Shown here in pieces: positions 54,234 to 62,970 of a stretch of DNA of 64,000 nucleotides. The notes beneath the pieces are model-generated. The model did no database searches. It was not told where the DNA came from and saw only the letters and a list, made by a program, of their open reading frames with translations. This DNA comes from Streptomyces sp. NBC_00414 (GTDB taxonomy: Bacteria > Actinomycetota > Actinomycetes > Streptomycetales > Streptomycetaceae). The translations under genes and the position numbers were made by a program. The stretch is from assembly GCF_036038375.1 (NCBI RefSeq), contig NZ_CP107935.1, forward strand, positions 7,316,001-7,380,000, read 5' to 3'. Positions within the stretch are counted from its first letter, which is position 1; each line of letters begins with the position of its first letter.

Positions 54234-55297
54234 GTAGCCAAGACATCCCAGAAGAGAACCTGCCCGCCGAGCGGGCCGCCGACGAACACGCGCACGGTGA
54301 CGTGAGTGTGGCGGACGAGAAGCATCCGTTCGCGGATCCCGGTCTGCCGCCGCACGAGCACCGCATCCAGGACATCGACGAGCGGGCCGCCAAGCGCTCC
54401 GAGCGCACGGTCGCCCTGCTGTTCACGCTCTCGATGCTGGCCACGGTCGGCTTCATCGCGTCCTTCGTGACGATCCCGGCCGACAAGATCGTCTACATCT
54501 TCCCGCTCGGACACATCAGCGGTCTGAACTTCGCCCTGGGCATGACGCTCGGCCTGGCGCTGTTCTGCATCGGCGCGGGCGCGGTCCACTGGGCCCGCAC
54601 CCTGATGTCCGACGAGGAGATGGCCGACGAGCGCCACCCCATCGCGGCGGAGCCCGAGGTCAAGGCCAAGGTACTGGCCGACTTCAAGCAGGGCGCCAAG
54701 GAATCCGCGCTCGGCCGTCGCAAGCTCATCCGCAACACGATGTTCGGCGCGCTGACCCTGTTCCCGCTGTCCGGCATCGTCCTGCTGCGCGACCTCGGTC
54801 CGCTGCCGGAGGACAAGCTGCGGCACACGCTGTGGTCCAAGGGCAAGCTGCTCGTCAACATGAACACGAACGAGCCGCTGCGTCCCTCCGACGTCGCCGT
54901 GGGCTCGCTCACCTTCGCCAAGCCCGAGGGCCTGGAGGAGGAGGACCACGAGTTCCAGACCGAGATCGCCAAGGCGGCCCTGATGATCGTCCGGCTCCAG
55001 CCGGAGAACATCAAGGACAAGCGTGAGCTTGAGTGGTCCCACGAGGGCATCGTGGCGTACTCGAAGATCTGCACCCACGTCGGTTGCCCGATCTCCCTGT
55101 ACGAGCAGCAGACGCACCACGTCCTCTGCCCGTGCCACCAGTCCACCTTCGACCTCGCCGACGGTGCCCGAGTGATCTTCGGCCCGGCCGGTCACGCCCT
55201 GCCGCAGCTGCGGATCGGTGTGAACGACGAGGGCTACCTTGAGGCGCACGGCGACTTCGAAGAGCCCGTCGGTCCTTCATTCTGGGAGCGCGGATGA
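54230..55297 (+). CDS. qcrA: Rieske iron-sulfur subunit of the bcc complex
   Basis: A 355-aa protein with an extended N-terminus and three transmembrane helices, as in actinobacteria, then the Rieske domain. The [2Fe-2S] ligands are in CTHVGCP and CPCHQS. ATG 54230 overlaps the qcrC stop (ATGA); a longer open frame from 54194 lies inside qcrC and is not used. It transfers electrons from quinol to QcrC. Confidence 0.96.
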   Translation: MSSQDIPEENLPAERAADEHAHGDVSVADEKHPFADPGLPPHEHRIQDIDERAAKRSERTVALLFTLSMLATVGFIASFVTIPADKIVYIFPLGHISGLNFALGMTLGLALFCIGAGAVHWARTLMSDEEMADERHPIAAEPEVKAKVLADFKQGAKESALGRRKLIRNTMFGALTLFPLSGIVLLRDLGPLPEDKLRHTLWSKGKLLVNMNTNEPLRPSDVAVGSLTFAKPEGLEEEDHEFQTEIAKAALMIVRLQPENIKDKRELEWSHEGIVAYSKICTHVGCPISLYEQQTHHVLCPCHQSTFDLADGARVIFGPAGHALPQLRIGVNDEGYLEAHGDFEEPVGPSFWERG

Positions 55298-56952
55298 GCA
55301 CTACGACCACCCCGAACCCCTCGGGCGCCGGTGCGCCGGGCCGTTCGCGAGAGAAGGCGCCGGCCGGCGAGAAGATCGCCGACTGGGCCGACGGCCGACT
55401 GGGGATCTACTCCCTGGCCAAGGCCAACATGCGCAAGATCTTCCCGGACCACTGGTCCTTCATGCTGGGCGAGATCTGCCTCTACAGCTTCCTGATCATC
55501 ATCCTCACGGGTGTGTATCTGACGCTGTTCTTCCACCCCTCGATGAACGAGATCGAGTACCACGGAAGCTATGTCCCGCTCCAGGGGCAGCTGATGTCGG
55601 AGGCGTTCGCCTCCACGCTGGACATCAGCTTCGACGTCCGCGGCGGTCTGCTCATCCGGCAGATCCACCACTGGGCGGCGCTCGTCTTCCTGGCCGCCAT
55701 GTTCGTGCACATGATGCGCGTCTTCTTCACGGGTGCGTTCCGCAAGCCCCGTGAGGTCAACTGGCTGTTCGGCTTCCTGCTGTTCGTCCTGGGCATGTTC
55801 ACCGGGTTCACCGGTTACTCGCTCCCGGACGACCTGCTCTCCGGCACCGGTGTCCGCTTCATGGAGGGCGCGGTCCTGGCCGTGCCGGTCGTCGGCACGT
55901 ACCTGTCGTTCTTCCTGTTCGGCGGGGAGTTCCCCGGCGGCGACTTCGTGGCCCGTTTCTACTCGGTCCACATCCTGCTGCTGCCGGGCATCATGCTGGG
56001 TCTGGTGGTCGCCCACCTGATCCTGGTCTTCTACCACAAGCACACGCAGTTCGCGGGCCCCGGCAAGACGAACAACAACGTCGTGGGCATGCCCCTGCTG
56101 CCGGTCTACATGGCCAAGGCCGGAGGCTTCTTCTTCCTGGTCTTCGGCTTCATCGCCGTGCTGGCGGCGGTCGCGTCCATCAACCCGATCTGGGCCCTGG
56201 GGCCGTACCGGCCGGACCAGGTGTCCACGGGCGCCCAGCCCGACTGGTACATGGGCTTCTCCGAGGGCCTGATCCGTGTCATGCCGGGCTGGGAGATCAA
56301 CTTCTGGGGTCACACGCTCGCCCTGGGCGTGTTCATCCCGCTGATGATCTTCCCGCTGGTCCTGGTCGCGATCGCCGTGTACCCGTTCATCGAGGCGTGG
56401 GTGACCGGCGACCAGCGCGAGCACCACATCCTGGACCGCCCGCGCAACGCGCCGACCCGTACGGGATTCGGTGTCGCCTGGATCACTCTGTACATGGTGC
56501 TGCTGGTCGGCGGTGGGAACGACCTGTGGGCCACCCACTTCCACCTCTCGATCAACACCATCACCTGGTTCGTCCGGGTCGCGTTCTTCGTCGCCCCGGT
56601 GCTCGCGTTCATCGTCACCAAGCGGATCTGCCTCGGCCTGCAGCGCCGGGACAAGGACAAGGTGCTGCACGGCCGCGAGTCGGGCATCATCAAGCGCCTG
56701 CCGCACGGTGAGTTCGTCGAGGTGCACGAGCCGCTCAGCCAGGAGGCCATGCACACCCTCACGGCGCACGAGCAGTACAAGCCGGCCGAGATCGGCCCGA
56801 CGGTCGACGAGAACGGCGTCGAGCGCAAGGTGAAGGGCCCGCAGAAGCTCCGCGCGAAGCTCAGCACCGCCTACTTCGGTGAGGACGGCCAGATCCCCAA
56901 GCCGACCGCCGAGGAGTACAAGGAGATCACGAGCGGCCACGGCCACCACTGA
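55294..56952 (+). CDS. qcrB: cytochrome b subunit of the bcc complex
   Basis: A 552-aa polytopic subunit holding two b hemes. Heme ligand histidines are in [19 protein letters not shown] and [19 protein letters not shown]; the Qo-site PDWY motif is present (AQPDWYMGF, the actinobacterial equivalent of PEWY). A hydrophilic C-terminal extension of about 120 residues is typical of actinobacteria. ATG 55294 overlaps the qcrA stop. It is the target of Q203-type inhibitors in mycobacteria. A hairpin terminator follows. Confidence 0.97.
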   Translation: MSTTTTPNPSGAGAPGRSREKAPAGEKIADWADGRLGIYSLAKANMRKIFPDHWSFMLGEICLYSFLIIILTGVYLTLFFHPSMNEIEYHGSYVPLQGQLMSEAFASTLDISFDVRGGLLIRQIHHWAALVFLAAMFVHMMRVFFTGAFRKPREVNWLFGFLLFVLGMFTGFTGYSLPDDLLSGTGVRFMEGAVLAVPVVGTYLSFFLFGGEFPGGDFVARFYSVHILLLPGIMLGLVVAHLILVFYHKHTQFAGPGKTNNNVVGMPLLPVYMAKAGGFFFLVFGFIAVLAAVASINPIWALGPYRPDQVSTGAQPDWYMGFSEGLIRVMPGWEINFWGHTLALGVFIPLMIFPLVLVAIAVYPFIEAWVTGDQREHHILDRPRNAPTRTGFGVAWITLYMVLLVGGGNDLWATHFHLSINTITWFVRVAFFVAPVLAFIVTKRICLGLQRRDKDKVLHGRESGIIKRLPHGEFVEVHEPLSQEAMHTLTAHEQYKPAEIGPTVDENGVERKVKGPQKLRAKLSTAYFGEDGQIPKPTAEEYKEITSGHGHH

Positions 56953-56975
56953 TCACCACCTGTTCGCCACGGCAG

Positions 56976-57004
56976 GAGCCCCGTCCATTGCATGGACGGG
57001 GCTC
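56976..57004 (+). terminator. ctaE-qcrCAB terminator
   Basis: A 13-bp perfect stem, GAGCCCCGTCCAT / ATGGACGGGGCTC, with a 3-nt loop, followed by TTTGCC, 23 bp after the qcrB stop. Confidence 0.88.
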
Positions 57005-57068
57005 TTTGCCGTCCCCGGGGCTGGATAGGGTGGACCCACATCCCCGGACACGAACCCAGGAGCGGCAG

Positions 57069-58133
57069 ATGAGTGCTGTGACCCCCGCTGGAGGCGACTT
57101 CGCGGCGGGCCGTTCCTGGCCCGCCCTCCTGAACGGCCTGCTGGACGGGCGCGACCTGGGCGCCGACGACACGGCCTGGGCGATGGACCTGATCATGCGG
57201 GGCGAGGCGACCGACGCGCAGATCGCCGGGTTCGCGGTGGCCCTGCGGGCCAAGGGCGAGACCGTCGAGGAGATCTCCGGCATGGTGCGCACGATGTACG
57301 CGCACGCCAACGTGATCGAAGTGCCGGGTGACACCGTCGACATCGTCGGCACCGGCGGTGACGGCGCGAAGACCGTCAACATCTCGACGATGTCGGCCGT
57401 CGTCATCGCCGGTACGGGTGCCAAGGTCGTCAAGCACGGCAACCGCGCGGCCTCCTCCGCGTCCGGCGCCTCGGACGTGCTCGAAAAGCTCGGCGTGAAC
57501 CTGGAGCTGACTCCGCGGCGGGTGGCCGAGGTGGCCGAGGAGGCCGGGATCACCTTCTGCTTCGCCGTGAAGTTCCATCCGGCGCTGCGGCACGTGGCGG
57601 CGGCGCGCGGGCAACTGGGCATCCGCACCGTCTTCAACTTCCTCGGTCCGCTCACCAACCCGGCCCGGGTGAAGTCCCAGGCCGTCGGGGTCGCGCACGC
57701 GCCCATGGCGCCCATCGTGGCCGGGGTCCTTGCCGAGCGCGGCAACTCCTCGCTCGTCTTCCGCGGCGACGACGGGCTCGACGAGCTGACCACCACGTCC
57801 ACGTCCCGGGTGTGGGTCGTACGGGACGGGAAGGTCCACGAGGAGGCCTTCGACCCGCGTGACGTGGGGATCGAGCTGGTGCCGGTGGAGGCGCTGCGGG
57901 GGGCCGACGCCTCGTACAACGCGGATGTCGCGCGACGGCTGCTGGGGGGTGAGCGGGGGCCCGTGCGGGAGGCGGTGCTGCTGAACTCGGCGGCGGCGCT
58001 GGTGGCTCTCGCGCCCGGCTCCGGGTCGCTCGCCGAACAGATCCGGACGCAGATGGCTCGCGCCGCGGAGGCGATCGATTCCGGGGCGGCGTTGCGGACG
58101 CTTGAGCGGTGGGTGGCCGCGACCAACGCGTAG
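57069..58133 (+). CDS. trpD: anthranilate phosphoribosyltransferase
   Basis: A 354-aa enzyme of tryptophan synthesis, joining anthranilate to PRPP. Family motifs: the PRPP-binding [18 protein letters not shown] (about 93-110), [18 protein letters not shown] and [15 protein letters not shown] 57069 has AGGAG well placed; a TAGGGT box lies about 40 bp upstream. No other trp gene is adjacent. Its presence after qcrB is a recurring actinobacterial arrangement. Confidence 0.95.
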   Translation: MSAVTPAGGDFAAGRSWPALLNGLLDGRDLGADDTAWAMDLIMRGEATDAQIAGFAVALRAKGETVEEISGMVRTMYAHANVIEVPGDTVDIVGTGGDGAKTVNISTMSAVVIAGTGAKVVKHGNRAASSASGASDVLEKLGVNLELTPRRVAEVAEEAGITFCFAVKFHPALRHVAAARGQLGIRTVFNFLGPLTNPARVKSQAVGVAHAPMAPIVAGVLAERGNSSLVFRGDDGLDELTTTSTSRVWVVRDGKVHEEAFDPRDVGIELVPVEALRGADASYNADVARRLLGGERGPVREAVLLNSAAALVALAPGSGSLAEQIRTQMARAAEAIDSGAALRTLERWVAATNA

Positions 58134-58311
58134 GCGCTGGCGCTGGCGGTGCGGGGTGCGGGTTGGCGGGGCGGGCGCAAAAGATCGCGCCGTTCCCCGC
58201 GCCCCTGATCCGCCGGGTGGGGGTGGGCCCACACGATTGTGCCGTTCCCCGCGCCCCTGATCCGCCGGGCGCGCCCCTAGGGCCCCCTAGGGGCGCGGGG
58301 AACTGCGCAAT
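58134..58311. repeat. family-1 repeats and AvrII-centred dyad after trpD
   Basis: The spacer between trpD and the riboswitch promoter holds two inverted family-1 copies (about 58187-58208 and 58232-58258, each followed by CTGATCCGCCGGG) and one direct copy near 58289. GCGCCCCTAGG (58271-58281) and CCTAGGGGCGC (58286-58296) form an 11-bp hairpin. It probably ends trpD transcription. Confidence 0.75.
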
Positions 58312-58379
58312 CGGGGGTTCGGGGGTGGAGCCCCTGAGGTGGGGACCAGGTCGGTCGTCCCGGTATGCGGACAGGGCGG

Positions 58380-58407
58380 TTGCGGTCGGATCATCGTGTG
58401 GCATGAT
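58380..58407 (+). promoter_or_regulatory. promoter of the SAM-IV riboswitch transcript
   Basis: TTGCGG (58380-58385) and CATGAT (58402-58407) are 16 bp apart. The expected start site falls about 7 nt later, just before the GGTC that opens the riboswitch P1 stem at 58415. Confidence 0.6.
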
Positions 58408-58414
58408 GCTGGCA

Positions 58415-58520
58415 GGTCATGAGTGACAGTCAACAGGCCCCGGCCGACTGTCCGGCAACCCTCCGTCCGTGGCGGGGTGCCCCGGGTGAAGACCAGGTCG
58501 TAGGCAGTGAGGTCTACGGC
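58415..58520 (+). promoter_or_regulatory. SAM-IV riboswitch
   Basis: S-adenosylmethionine-sensing aptamer of the actinobacterial SAM-IV class. P1 is GGTC (58415-58418) with GACC (58491-58494). The conserved ATGAGTG follows P1, then a P2 arm (ACAGTC ... GACTGT), CCGGCAACCCTCC, a P3 arm (CCTCCGTCC ... GGCGGGG), GTGCCCCGGGTGAAGACC, and the class-specific 3' hairpin CGTAG ... CTACG (58499-58518). The match is to the consensus as I remember it. It controls a hexapeptide ORF and a class-V aminotransferase. Confidence 0.9.
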
Positions 58521-58526
58521 AAGCGC

Positions 58527-58572
58527 GGACCCCTCACCGCTCGCTGGAGCGGACACACCAGGGGTCCTGGTC
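58527..58572 (+). promoter_or_regulatory. putative riboswitch expression platform with competing stems
   Basis: GGACCCCT (58527-58534) pairs with AGGGGTCC (58560-58567) and encloses CCGCTC / GAGCGG. Alternatively GACCAGG (58491-58497), which contains the 3' strand of P1, can pair with CCTGGTC (58566-58572). The two options share 58566-58567 and cannot coexist. CCCTC (58531-58535) can also mask GAGGG of the Shine-Dalgarno sequence at 58577-58583. No U-tract follows, so control is more likely translational. Confidence 0.5.
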
Positions 58573-58589
58573 GTTCGAGGGAGCCTTTC

Positions 58590-58610
58590 ATGAGCAAGCG
58601 AATGCGATAG
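58590..58610 (+). CDS. hexapeptide leader ORF (MSKRMR)
   Basis: Six codons and a TAG stop, with a strong Shine-Dalgarno sequence (GAGGGAG) ending 6 nt before the ATG. It sits between the SAM-IV riboswitch and the aminotransferase gene, whose ATG is 98 bp further on. It contains two Met codons, which suits a methionine/SAM-linked leader, but no attenuator is evident after it. It may instead act as a ribosome-entry element. Translation is inferred only from the ribosome site. Confidence 0.45.
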   Translation: MSKRMR

Positions 58611-58708
58611 GGCGCCGAGCCCCACTTCCGCGTACCCCTTTCACCTTTCCCGTGCTGAGCCCTGTCCGCTCGCACGGTGATCTCGCCTGCCTCTCACGGG
58701 AGTTCGCC

Positions 58709-60088
58709 ATGTCTGTCTCCACCACCGCCGCCGACCGGTCCGCCCACTGTGCCACCGGCACCGACGGGCCCCTGGCCGTCCTGGGCCGGGACGTCACCGT
58801 GCCGCTCGTGACCGGCGGAGAGGTCACCTACGCCGCGCTCGACTACGCGGCCAGCGCCCCCGCCCTCCAGCGCGTGTGGGACGACGTCGCCGCGTACGCC
58901 CCGTACTACGGCAGCGTGCACCGCGGGGCCGGCTACCTGTCCCAGCTCTCCACGGACCTCTTCGAGAACGCCCGCAGGACCGTGGGGGAGTTCCTCGACT
59001 GCCGGGACGACGACGAGGTCGTCTTCACCCGGTCCACCACCGACTCGCTCAACCTCCTCGCCGCCGCCCTCCCCGCCGACTGCCAGGTCTTCGTCTTCGA
59101 GACCGAGCACCACGCGTCGCTGCTGCCGTGGCAGGACGCCCGGGTCACCTACCTCAACGCCCCGCGCACCCCGGCCGAGGCCGTCGCGACGCTGGAGCGG
59201 GCCCTCGCAGAGCGGGACCCCTACGGTCCGGCGCTGGTGTGCGTCACGGGCGCCTCGAACGTCACCGGTGAGCTGTGGCCCGTACGGGAACTGGCCGCCG
59301 CCGCCCACGCGCACGGCGCCCGCATCGTGCTCGACGCGGCCCAGCTCGCGCCCCACCACCCCGTCTCCGTACAGGAGTTGGACGTGGACTGGGTCGCGTT
59401 CTCCGGCCACAAGCTGTACGCGCCGTTCGGCTCGGGCGTGCTCGCGGGGCGCTTCGACTGGCTGCGCGAGGCCGACCCGTACCTCGCCGGCGGTGGTGCC
59501 TCGAAGAAGGTGTCGCGGCGCGTGGACGGCGGCGTGGACGTCGAGTGGCACGAGAGCGCCGCACGGCACGAGGCCGGTTCGCCCAACGTCATCGGCGCCT
59601 ACTCCATCGCCTCCGCCTGCAAGGCCCTCACCGAGGCCGGCTTCGACACGCTGGTCGCCCGTGAGCAGCAGCTCGTCGCCACCGTCCGCCGGGGCCTCGC
59701 CGAGGTGCCGGAGGTCCGCGTGCTCTCGCTCTTCGGTGACGACGCCCCGCGCGTCGGCGTCATCTCGTTCGTCGTCGACGGCTGGAACAGTTCGCACTTC
59801 GCCGCCGCGCTCTCCGCCGAGTACGGCATCGGCGTCCGCGACGGCCTCTTCTGCGCCCACCCGCTCGTCCGTACGCTCCTCGGCAGCGACCCGCAGTCCC
59901 AGGGCGAGTGCGGTGCCCCCGAGGCCGCCCCCGGCGAGAAGTCCCTGAACGCCATCCGCGTCAGCTTCGGCGCGGGCACCCCCGACGAACACGTGAACCG
60001 TTTCGTGGGCGCCGTGAAGGAACTCGTCAAGAACGGCGCCAGCTGGACCTACCGCACGGAGAACGGGCGCTGCGTCCCGGCCGCGTAG
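58709..60088 (+). CDS. class-V aminotransferase, cysteine desulfurase-like (SufS/CsdA type)
   Basis: A 459-aa PLP enzyme. The PLP lysine is K235 in AFSGHKLYAPFGSG; YGSVHRGAGYLS, TEHHASLLPW and DAAQLAPHHPV match the class-V fold. VRDGLFCAHP (C382) aligns with the persulfide cysteine loop of SufS-like desulfurases, so sulfur transfer is plausible. The SAM-IV riboswitch places it in methionine/sulfur economy, repressed when SAM is plentiful. The start is ATG 58709, with GGGAG 6 nt upstream; the open frame to 58652 is excluded. Alternative: another C-S lyase of sulfur salvage. Confidence 0.88.
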   Translation: MSVSTTAADRSAHCATGTDGPLAVLGRDVTVPLVTGGEVTYAALDYAASAPALQRVWDDVAAYAPYYGSVHRGAGYLSQLSTDLFENARRTVGEFLDCRDDDEVVFTRSTTDSLNLLAAALPADCQVFVFETEHHASLLPWQDARVTYLNAPRTPAEAVATLERALAERDPYGPALVCVTGASNVTGELWPVRELAAAAHAHGARIVLDAAQLAPHHPVSVQELDVDWVAFSGHKLYAPFGSGVLAGRFDWLREADPYLAGGGASKKVSRRVDGGVDVEWHESAARHEAGSPNVIGAYSIASACKALTEAGFDTLVAREQQLVATVRRGLAEVPEVRVLSLFGDDAPRVGVISFVVDGWNSSHFAAALSAEYGIGVRDGLFCAHPLVRTLLGSDPQSQGECGAPEAAPGEKSLNAIRVSFGAGTPDEHVNRFVGAVKELVKNGASWTYRTENGRCVPAA

Positions 60089-60169
60089 AGGATGGGCCCC
60101 GTAAGGGGCGCGGCCAGCCACGACGGCGCGGCACCCGACACACAGCCCGCACCCCCTCCCCGGAGAGGG

Positions 60170-60451
60170 CTAGTTGTCGCCCCCGATGGCGAACGCGGCC
60201 TCCAGGTCGTGCTGCGAGTACGTGCGGAACGCCACATGCGTGTCCGTGCCCTCGACCCCCGGAATCTTGCTGATCATGCCGGGAATGACGTCGGCCAGAT
60301 CGTCATGAGCCTTCACCCGGACCATGGCGATCAAGTCGTACGTCCCCGTGACGGAGAAGACCTCGCTGACGCTGTCCAGCGCCGCGATCGACTCGGCGAT
60401 CTCGGGAATCCGGTCCACGCTGGTCTTGATGAGCACGATCGCGGTGATCAC
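60170..60451 (-). CDS. stand-alone Lrp/AsnC ligand-binding (RAM) domain protein
   Basis: A 93-aa protein that is all RAM/AsnC_trans_reg domain (MITAIVLIKTSVDRIPEIAE ... VTGTYDLIAMVRVKAHDDL ... PGVEGTDTHVAFRTYSQHD), lacking the DNA-binding half of Lrp regulators. Such proteins form rings that bind amino acids or modulate full Lrp partners. GTG 60451 has GGGAGA upstream and overlaps the rhomboid stop by 4 bp (GTGA), so it is translationally coupled to it. Confidence 0.9.
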   Translation of the reverse strand: MITAIVLIKTSVDRIPEIAESIAALDSVSEVFSVTGTYDLIAMVRVKAHDDLADVIPGMISKIPGVEGTDTHVAFRTYSQHDLEAAFAIGGDN

Positions 60452-61188
60452 GGCTGGTTTTCTCCCTCGGTGGCCGTCGCTGGGCTTTTCACTCTAGCCG
60501 GACGGCCGTACCGCACCCACGCGTAGAGGAAGCCGGCGGAGAAGCCCAGCAGGTGCGCCAGATAGGCGACCCCCGGCCCCTGCGACGCGCGCCCCGCCGC
60601 CAGCCACTGCAGGGACACCCAGAACGGCAGCACCACATAGGCGGGAAACCGCAGCGGGAGGAAGAAGAGGAACGGAAAGAGACTGGTCACCCGGGCTTTG
60701 GGGAACAGGTACAGAAACGCGCCGAGGACCGCGGAGATCGCCCCCGAGGCGCCCACGAGGGTCTGCGCCGAGTCGGCGTGGGCGACCGCGTAGCCCAGCA
60801 GGGCGAGGTAGCCGCAGCCCACGTAGAAGAGGGCGAACTCGAAGTGGCCCATCCTCTCCTCGGCCATCGCCCCGAAGACGTAGAGGAAGAGCATGTTCCC
60901 CAGTAGATGCAGCCAGCTGCCGTGCACGAACAGCGCGGTGGCCGGGGTGGCGGCGGCCCGCAGAGTGCCCTGGAACAGCTCGACGGGCACCACGCCCCAC
61001 CGCTCGAAATAGGCCCGCTGGGCCGAAAGCAGCTCGTCACCGGTGCCGTACGCCGGACCGAGCCCCGAGGCCGGGCCGATCACGAAGATCGCGCAGCACA
61101 GGGCGATCAGTCCGTAGGTGACCGGAGCGGGCTGACTTCGGACCGCCCTGAGCGTCCTGTTGCCGGATGTACCCCAGTTGCCGAGCAT
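60448..61188 (-). CDS. rhomboid-family intramembrane serine protease
   Basis: A 246-aa polytopic protein with six helices. The catalytic Ser is in VGASGAISAVLGAF (GxSG), the catalytic His in YLAHLLGFSAGFL, and the L1 loop His/Asn in HGSWLHLLGNMLFL. It would cleave transmembrane substrates, which are unknown. ATG 61188 (MLGNWGTSGNRTL) is preferred to the longer frame from 61314. It is followed by, and coupled to, the RAM-domain gene. Confidence 0.9.
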   Translation of the reverse strand: MLGNWGTSGNRTLRAVRSQPAPVTYGLIALCCAIFVIGPASGLGPAYGTGDELLSAQRAYFERWGVVPVELFQGTLRAAATPATALFVHGSWLHLLGNMLFLYVFGAMAEERMGHFEFALFYVGCGYLALLGYAVAHADSAQTLVGASGAISAVLGAFLYLFPKARVTSLFPFLFFLPLRFPAYVVLPFWVSLQWLAAGRASQGPGVAYLAHLLGFSAGFLYAWVRYGRPARVKSPATATEGENQP

Positions 61189-61345
61189 GAGCAGAGCATG
61201 ACGTAACGGGACCGAACCACGCAGAGCGCCTCGCCGCTCCCGGTGGACGGGCGTCGAGTACCCGCCAGGCCGTAGGGTTACGAGCCACACGCTCCAGGGA
61301 ATCTGGTGCGGCACGGAGACTTACGGAAAGCGAGCGACTGCCACG

Positions 61346-61585
61346 ATGACGGTTCCCCTCCCGACGGCCGAGACCCGGTGGCGCTGCACGCTCTGCGGCA
61401 ACCTCACGCGATTCGATGTGACCCGTTCGTCGAAGGTCGTCGAGTACGTGCATCTCGACCTGGCCGGGGAACCCAAGGTCGAGGAGCGCAACGTGGTCAG
61501 TGAGACCATCGACTCCGTGCGCTGCCGGTGGTGCAACGCGGTGGATCAGGTGGAACTCGTGGACAGGCCGGGCGCCGGCTCCTGA
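61346..61585 (+). CDS. small zinc-ribbon protein, hypothetical
   Basis: A 79-aa protein with two CxxC knuckles (WRCTLCGNLTRF near residue 14 and VRCRWCNAVDQV near residue 60), forming a probable zinc ribbon. No further domain. Purine-rich GGAAAGCGAG lies about 20 nt before ATG 61346, so the ribosome site is weak. It is probably co-transcribed with the NYN-domain gene 35 bp downstream; a nucleic-acid role is possible. Confidence 0.82.
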   Translation: MTVPLPTAETRWRCTLCGNLTRFDVTRSSKVVEYVHLDLAGEPKVEERNVVSETIDSVRCRWCNAVDQVELVDRPGAGS

Positions 61586-61620
61586 CAGGAGCGGGCCCCG
61601 CACGGACGATGGGGTGAAGG

Positions 61621-62970
61621 ATGGTGGAGACCGCAGGCGGTGAGCCGGACGACGGCGACGCCGAGGTGCTCGACCGTCCGCTGCCCGACGGGGTGCGCCG
61701 CAGGGTCGTGCAGATCGTGTCGGACGGGTTCGGCGGGCTGACCGTGGCCGAACTGCCCACTCAGCTGAGGCAGTACGCCCGGTTCGCACCCAATCGCCGT
61801 GCCAAGTTCGCCGGTACCGCGATGGCGGCGGCCATGGAGACCGACCCGCTTTTCAGACAGCGCATCGCCGAGAAGCTCAGAGAGGCGCAGCCGGAGCTGT
61901 CCGGCGCCCTCGACTCGGCCTCGCCGCCCCCGGCCGCGGACCCGCTGGACGTGGCGGCCGCGGCCTACGTGCTGCGGCCCCCGGGCTGGGTGAAGCTGGT
62001 GACCGCGGCCGGCGAGGAGGCCCTGCGGGCGGACGCCGAGCGCGCCGACGACGAGAGCCGCGCGGAGCTGGAGCGGCTGCGCGAGCAGCTCGCCGAGGCC
62101 CGTGGGCAGACCCGCGCCGAGACGGAGCGCCTGCGGACCGAACTGGACGCGGCGAAGAAGGAAGCCGAATCGCTTCACCGCAAGCTGCGCGGGGCCTTCA
62201 GTGACGTCAAGCGCGGCGAGGCCGCCCTGCGCAAGCTGCGGGGCGAGATGGAGGCCGTGCGCGGCGAGGGACAGGCCCAGGTGTCGGCCGCCGAGAGCGA
62301 GAGCCGGCGGCTGAAGCAGCGGCTCGGTGAGGTCGAGGGCTCGCTGGAGGCCACCCGCCGCGCGGCCCGCGAGGGACGCAGCGTCGAGGACATGCGCGTA
62401 CGGCTGCTCCTCGACACCGTGCTCGACGCGGCGCAGGGGCTGCGGCGCGAACTCGCGCTGCCTCCGGTGTCGGTGCGGCCCGCCGAGACCGTGGACGCGG
62501 TCGAACCGGGGCGTATGACCCCGAAGGACATCGCGGCGCGGGCGCTGTCCGAGAACGACCCCGCCATCCTCGACCAACTGCTCGCGCTGCCGCAGGCGCA
62601 TCTGGTCGTCGACGGCTACAACGTCACGAAGACCGGTTATCCGCAGATGCCGCTGGAGAAGCAGCGGCTGCGGCTCCTCGGTCAGCTCTCGCAGCTCGCC
62701 GCGCAGACCGGCGCCGAGGTCACCTGTGTCTTCGACGGGGCCGAGCTGGCCGCCCCGGTACTGCTCGCGCCGCCGCGCGGGGTGCGGGTGCTGTTCTCCA
62801 AGCCGGGCATCACCGCGGACGAGTTGATCCGCCAGCTGGTGCGCGCGGAACCGCCGGGACGGCCCGTCATCGTCGTCTCGACCGACCGTGAGGTGGCCGA
62901 CGGCGTGGCGAGTGCGGGAGCCCGGCCGGTGGCCTCCGTGGTGCTGCTCAAGCGCCTTTCGAGGGGTTGA
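61621..62970 (+). CDS. NYN-domain (YacP-like) putative ribonuclease with coiled coil
   Basis: A 449-aa protein. Residues about 20-130 are helical; about 135-270 form a long coiled coil rich in Glu/Arg/Ala; about 320-449 form a NYN/PIN-like domain (HLVVDGYNVTKTGYP, CVFDGAELAAP, VIVVSTDREVADGVA) with the acidic residues of a metal-dependent RNase. YacP/Rae1 proteins cut mRNA at the ribosome. ATG 61621 has GGTGAAGG directly upstream. Co-transcription with the zinc-ribbon gene is likely. Confidence 0.9.
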   Translation: MVETAGGEPDDGDAEVLDRPLPDGVRRRVVQIVSDGFGGLTVAELPTQLRQYARFAPNRRAKFAGTAMAAAMETDPLFRQRIAEKLREAQPELSGALDSASPPPAADPLDVAAAAYVLRPPGWVKLVTAAGEEALRADAERADDESRAELERLREQLAEARGQTRAETERLRTELDAAKKEAESLHRKLRGAFSDVKRGEAALRKLRGEMEAVRGEGQAQVSAAESESRRLKQRLGEVEGSLEATRRAAREGRSVEDMRVRLLLDTVLDAAQGLRRELALPPVSVRPAETVDAVEPGRMTPKDIAARALSENDPAILDQLLALPQAHLVVDGYNVTKTGYPQMPLEKQRLRLLGQLSQLAAQTGAEVTCVFDGAELAAPVLLAPPRGVRVLFSKPGITADELIRQLVRAEPPGRPVIVVSTDREVADGVASAGARPVASVVLLKRLSRG

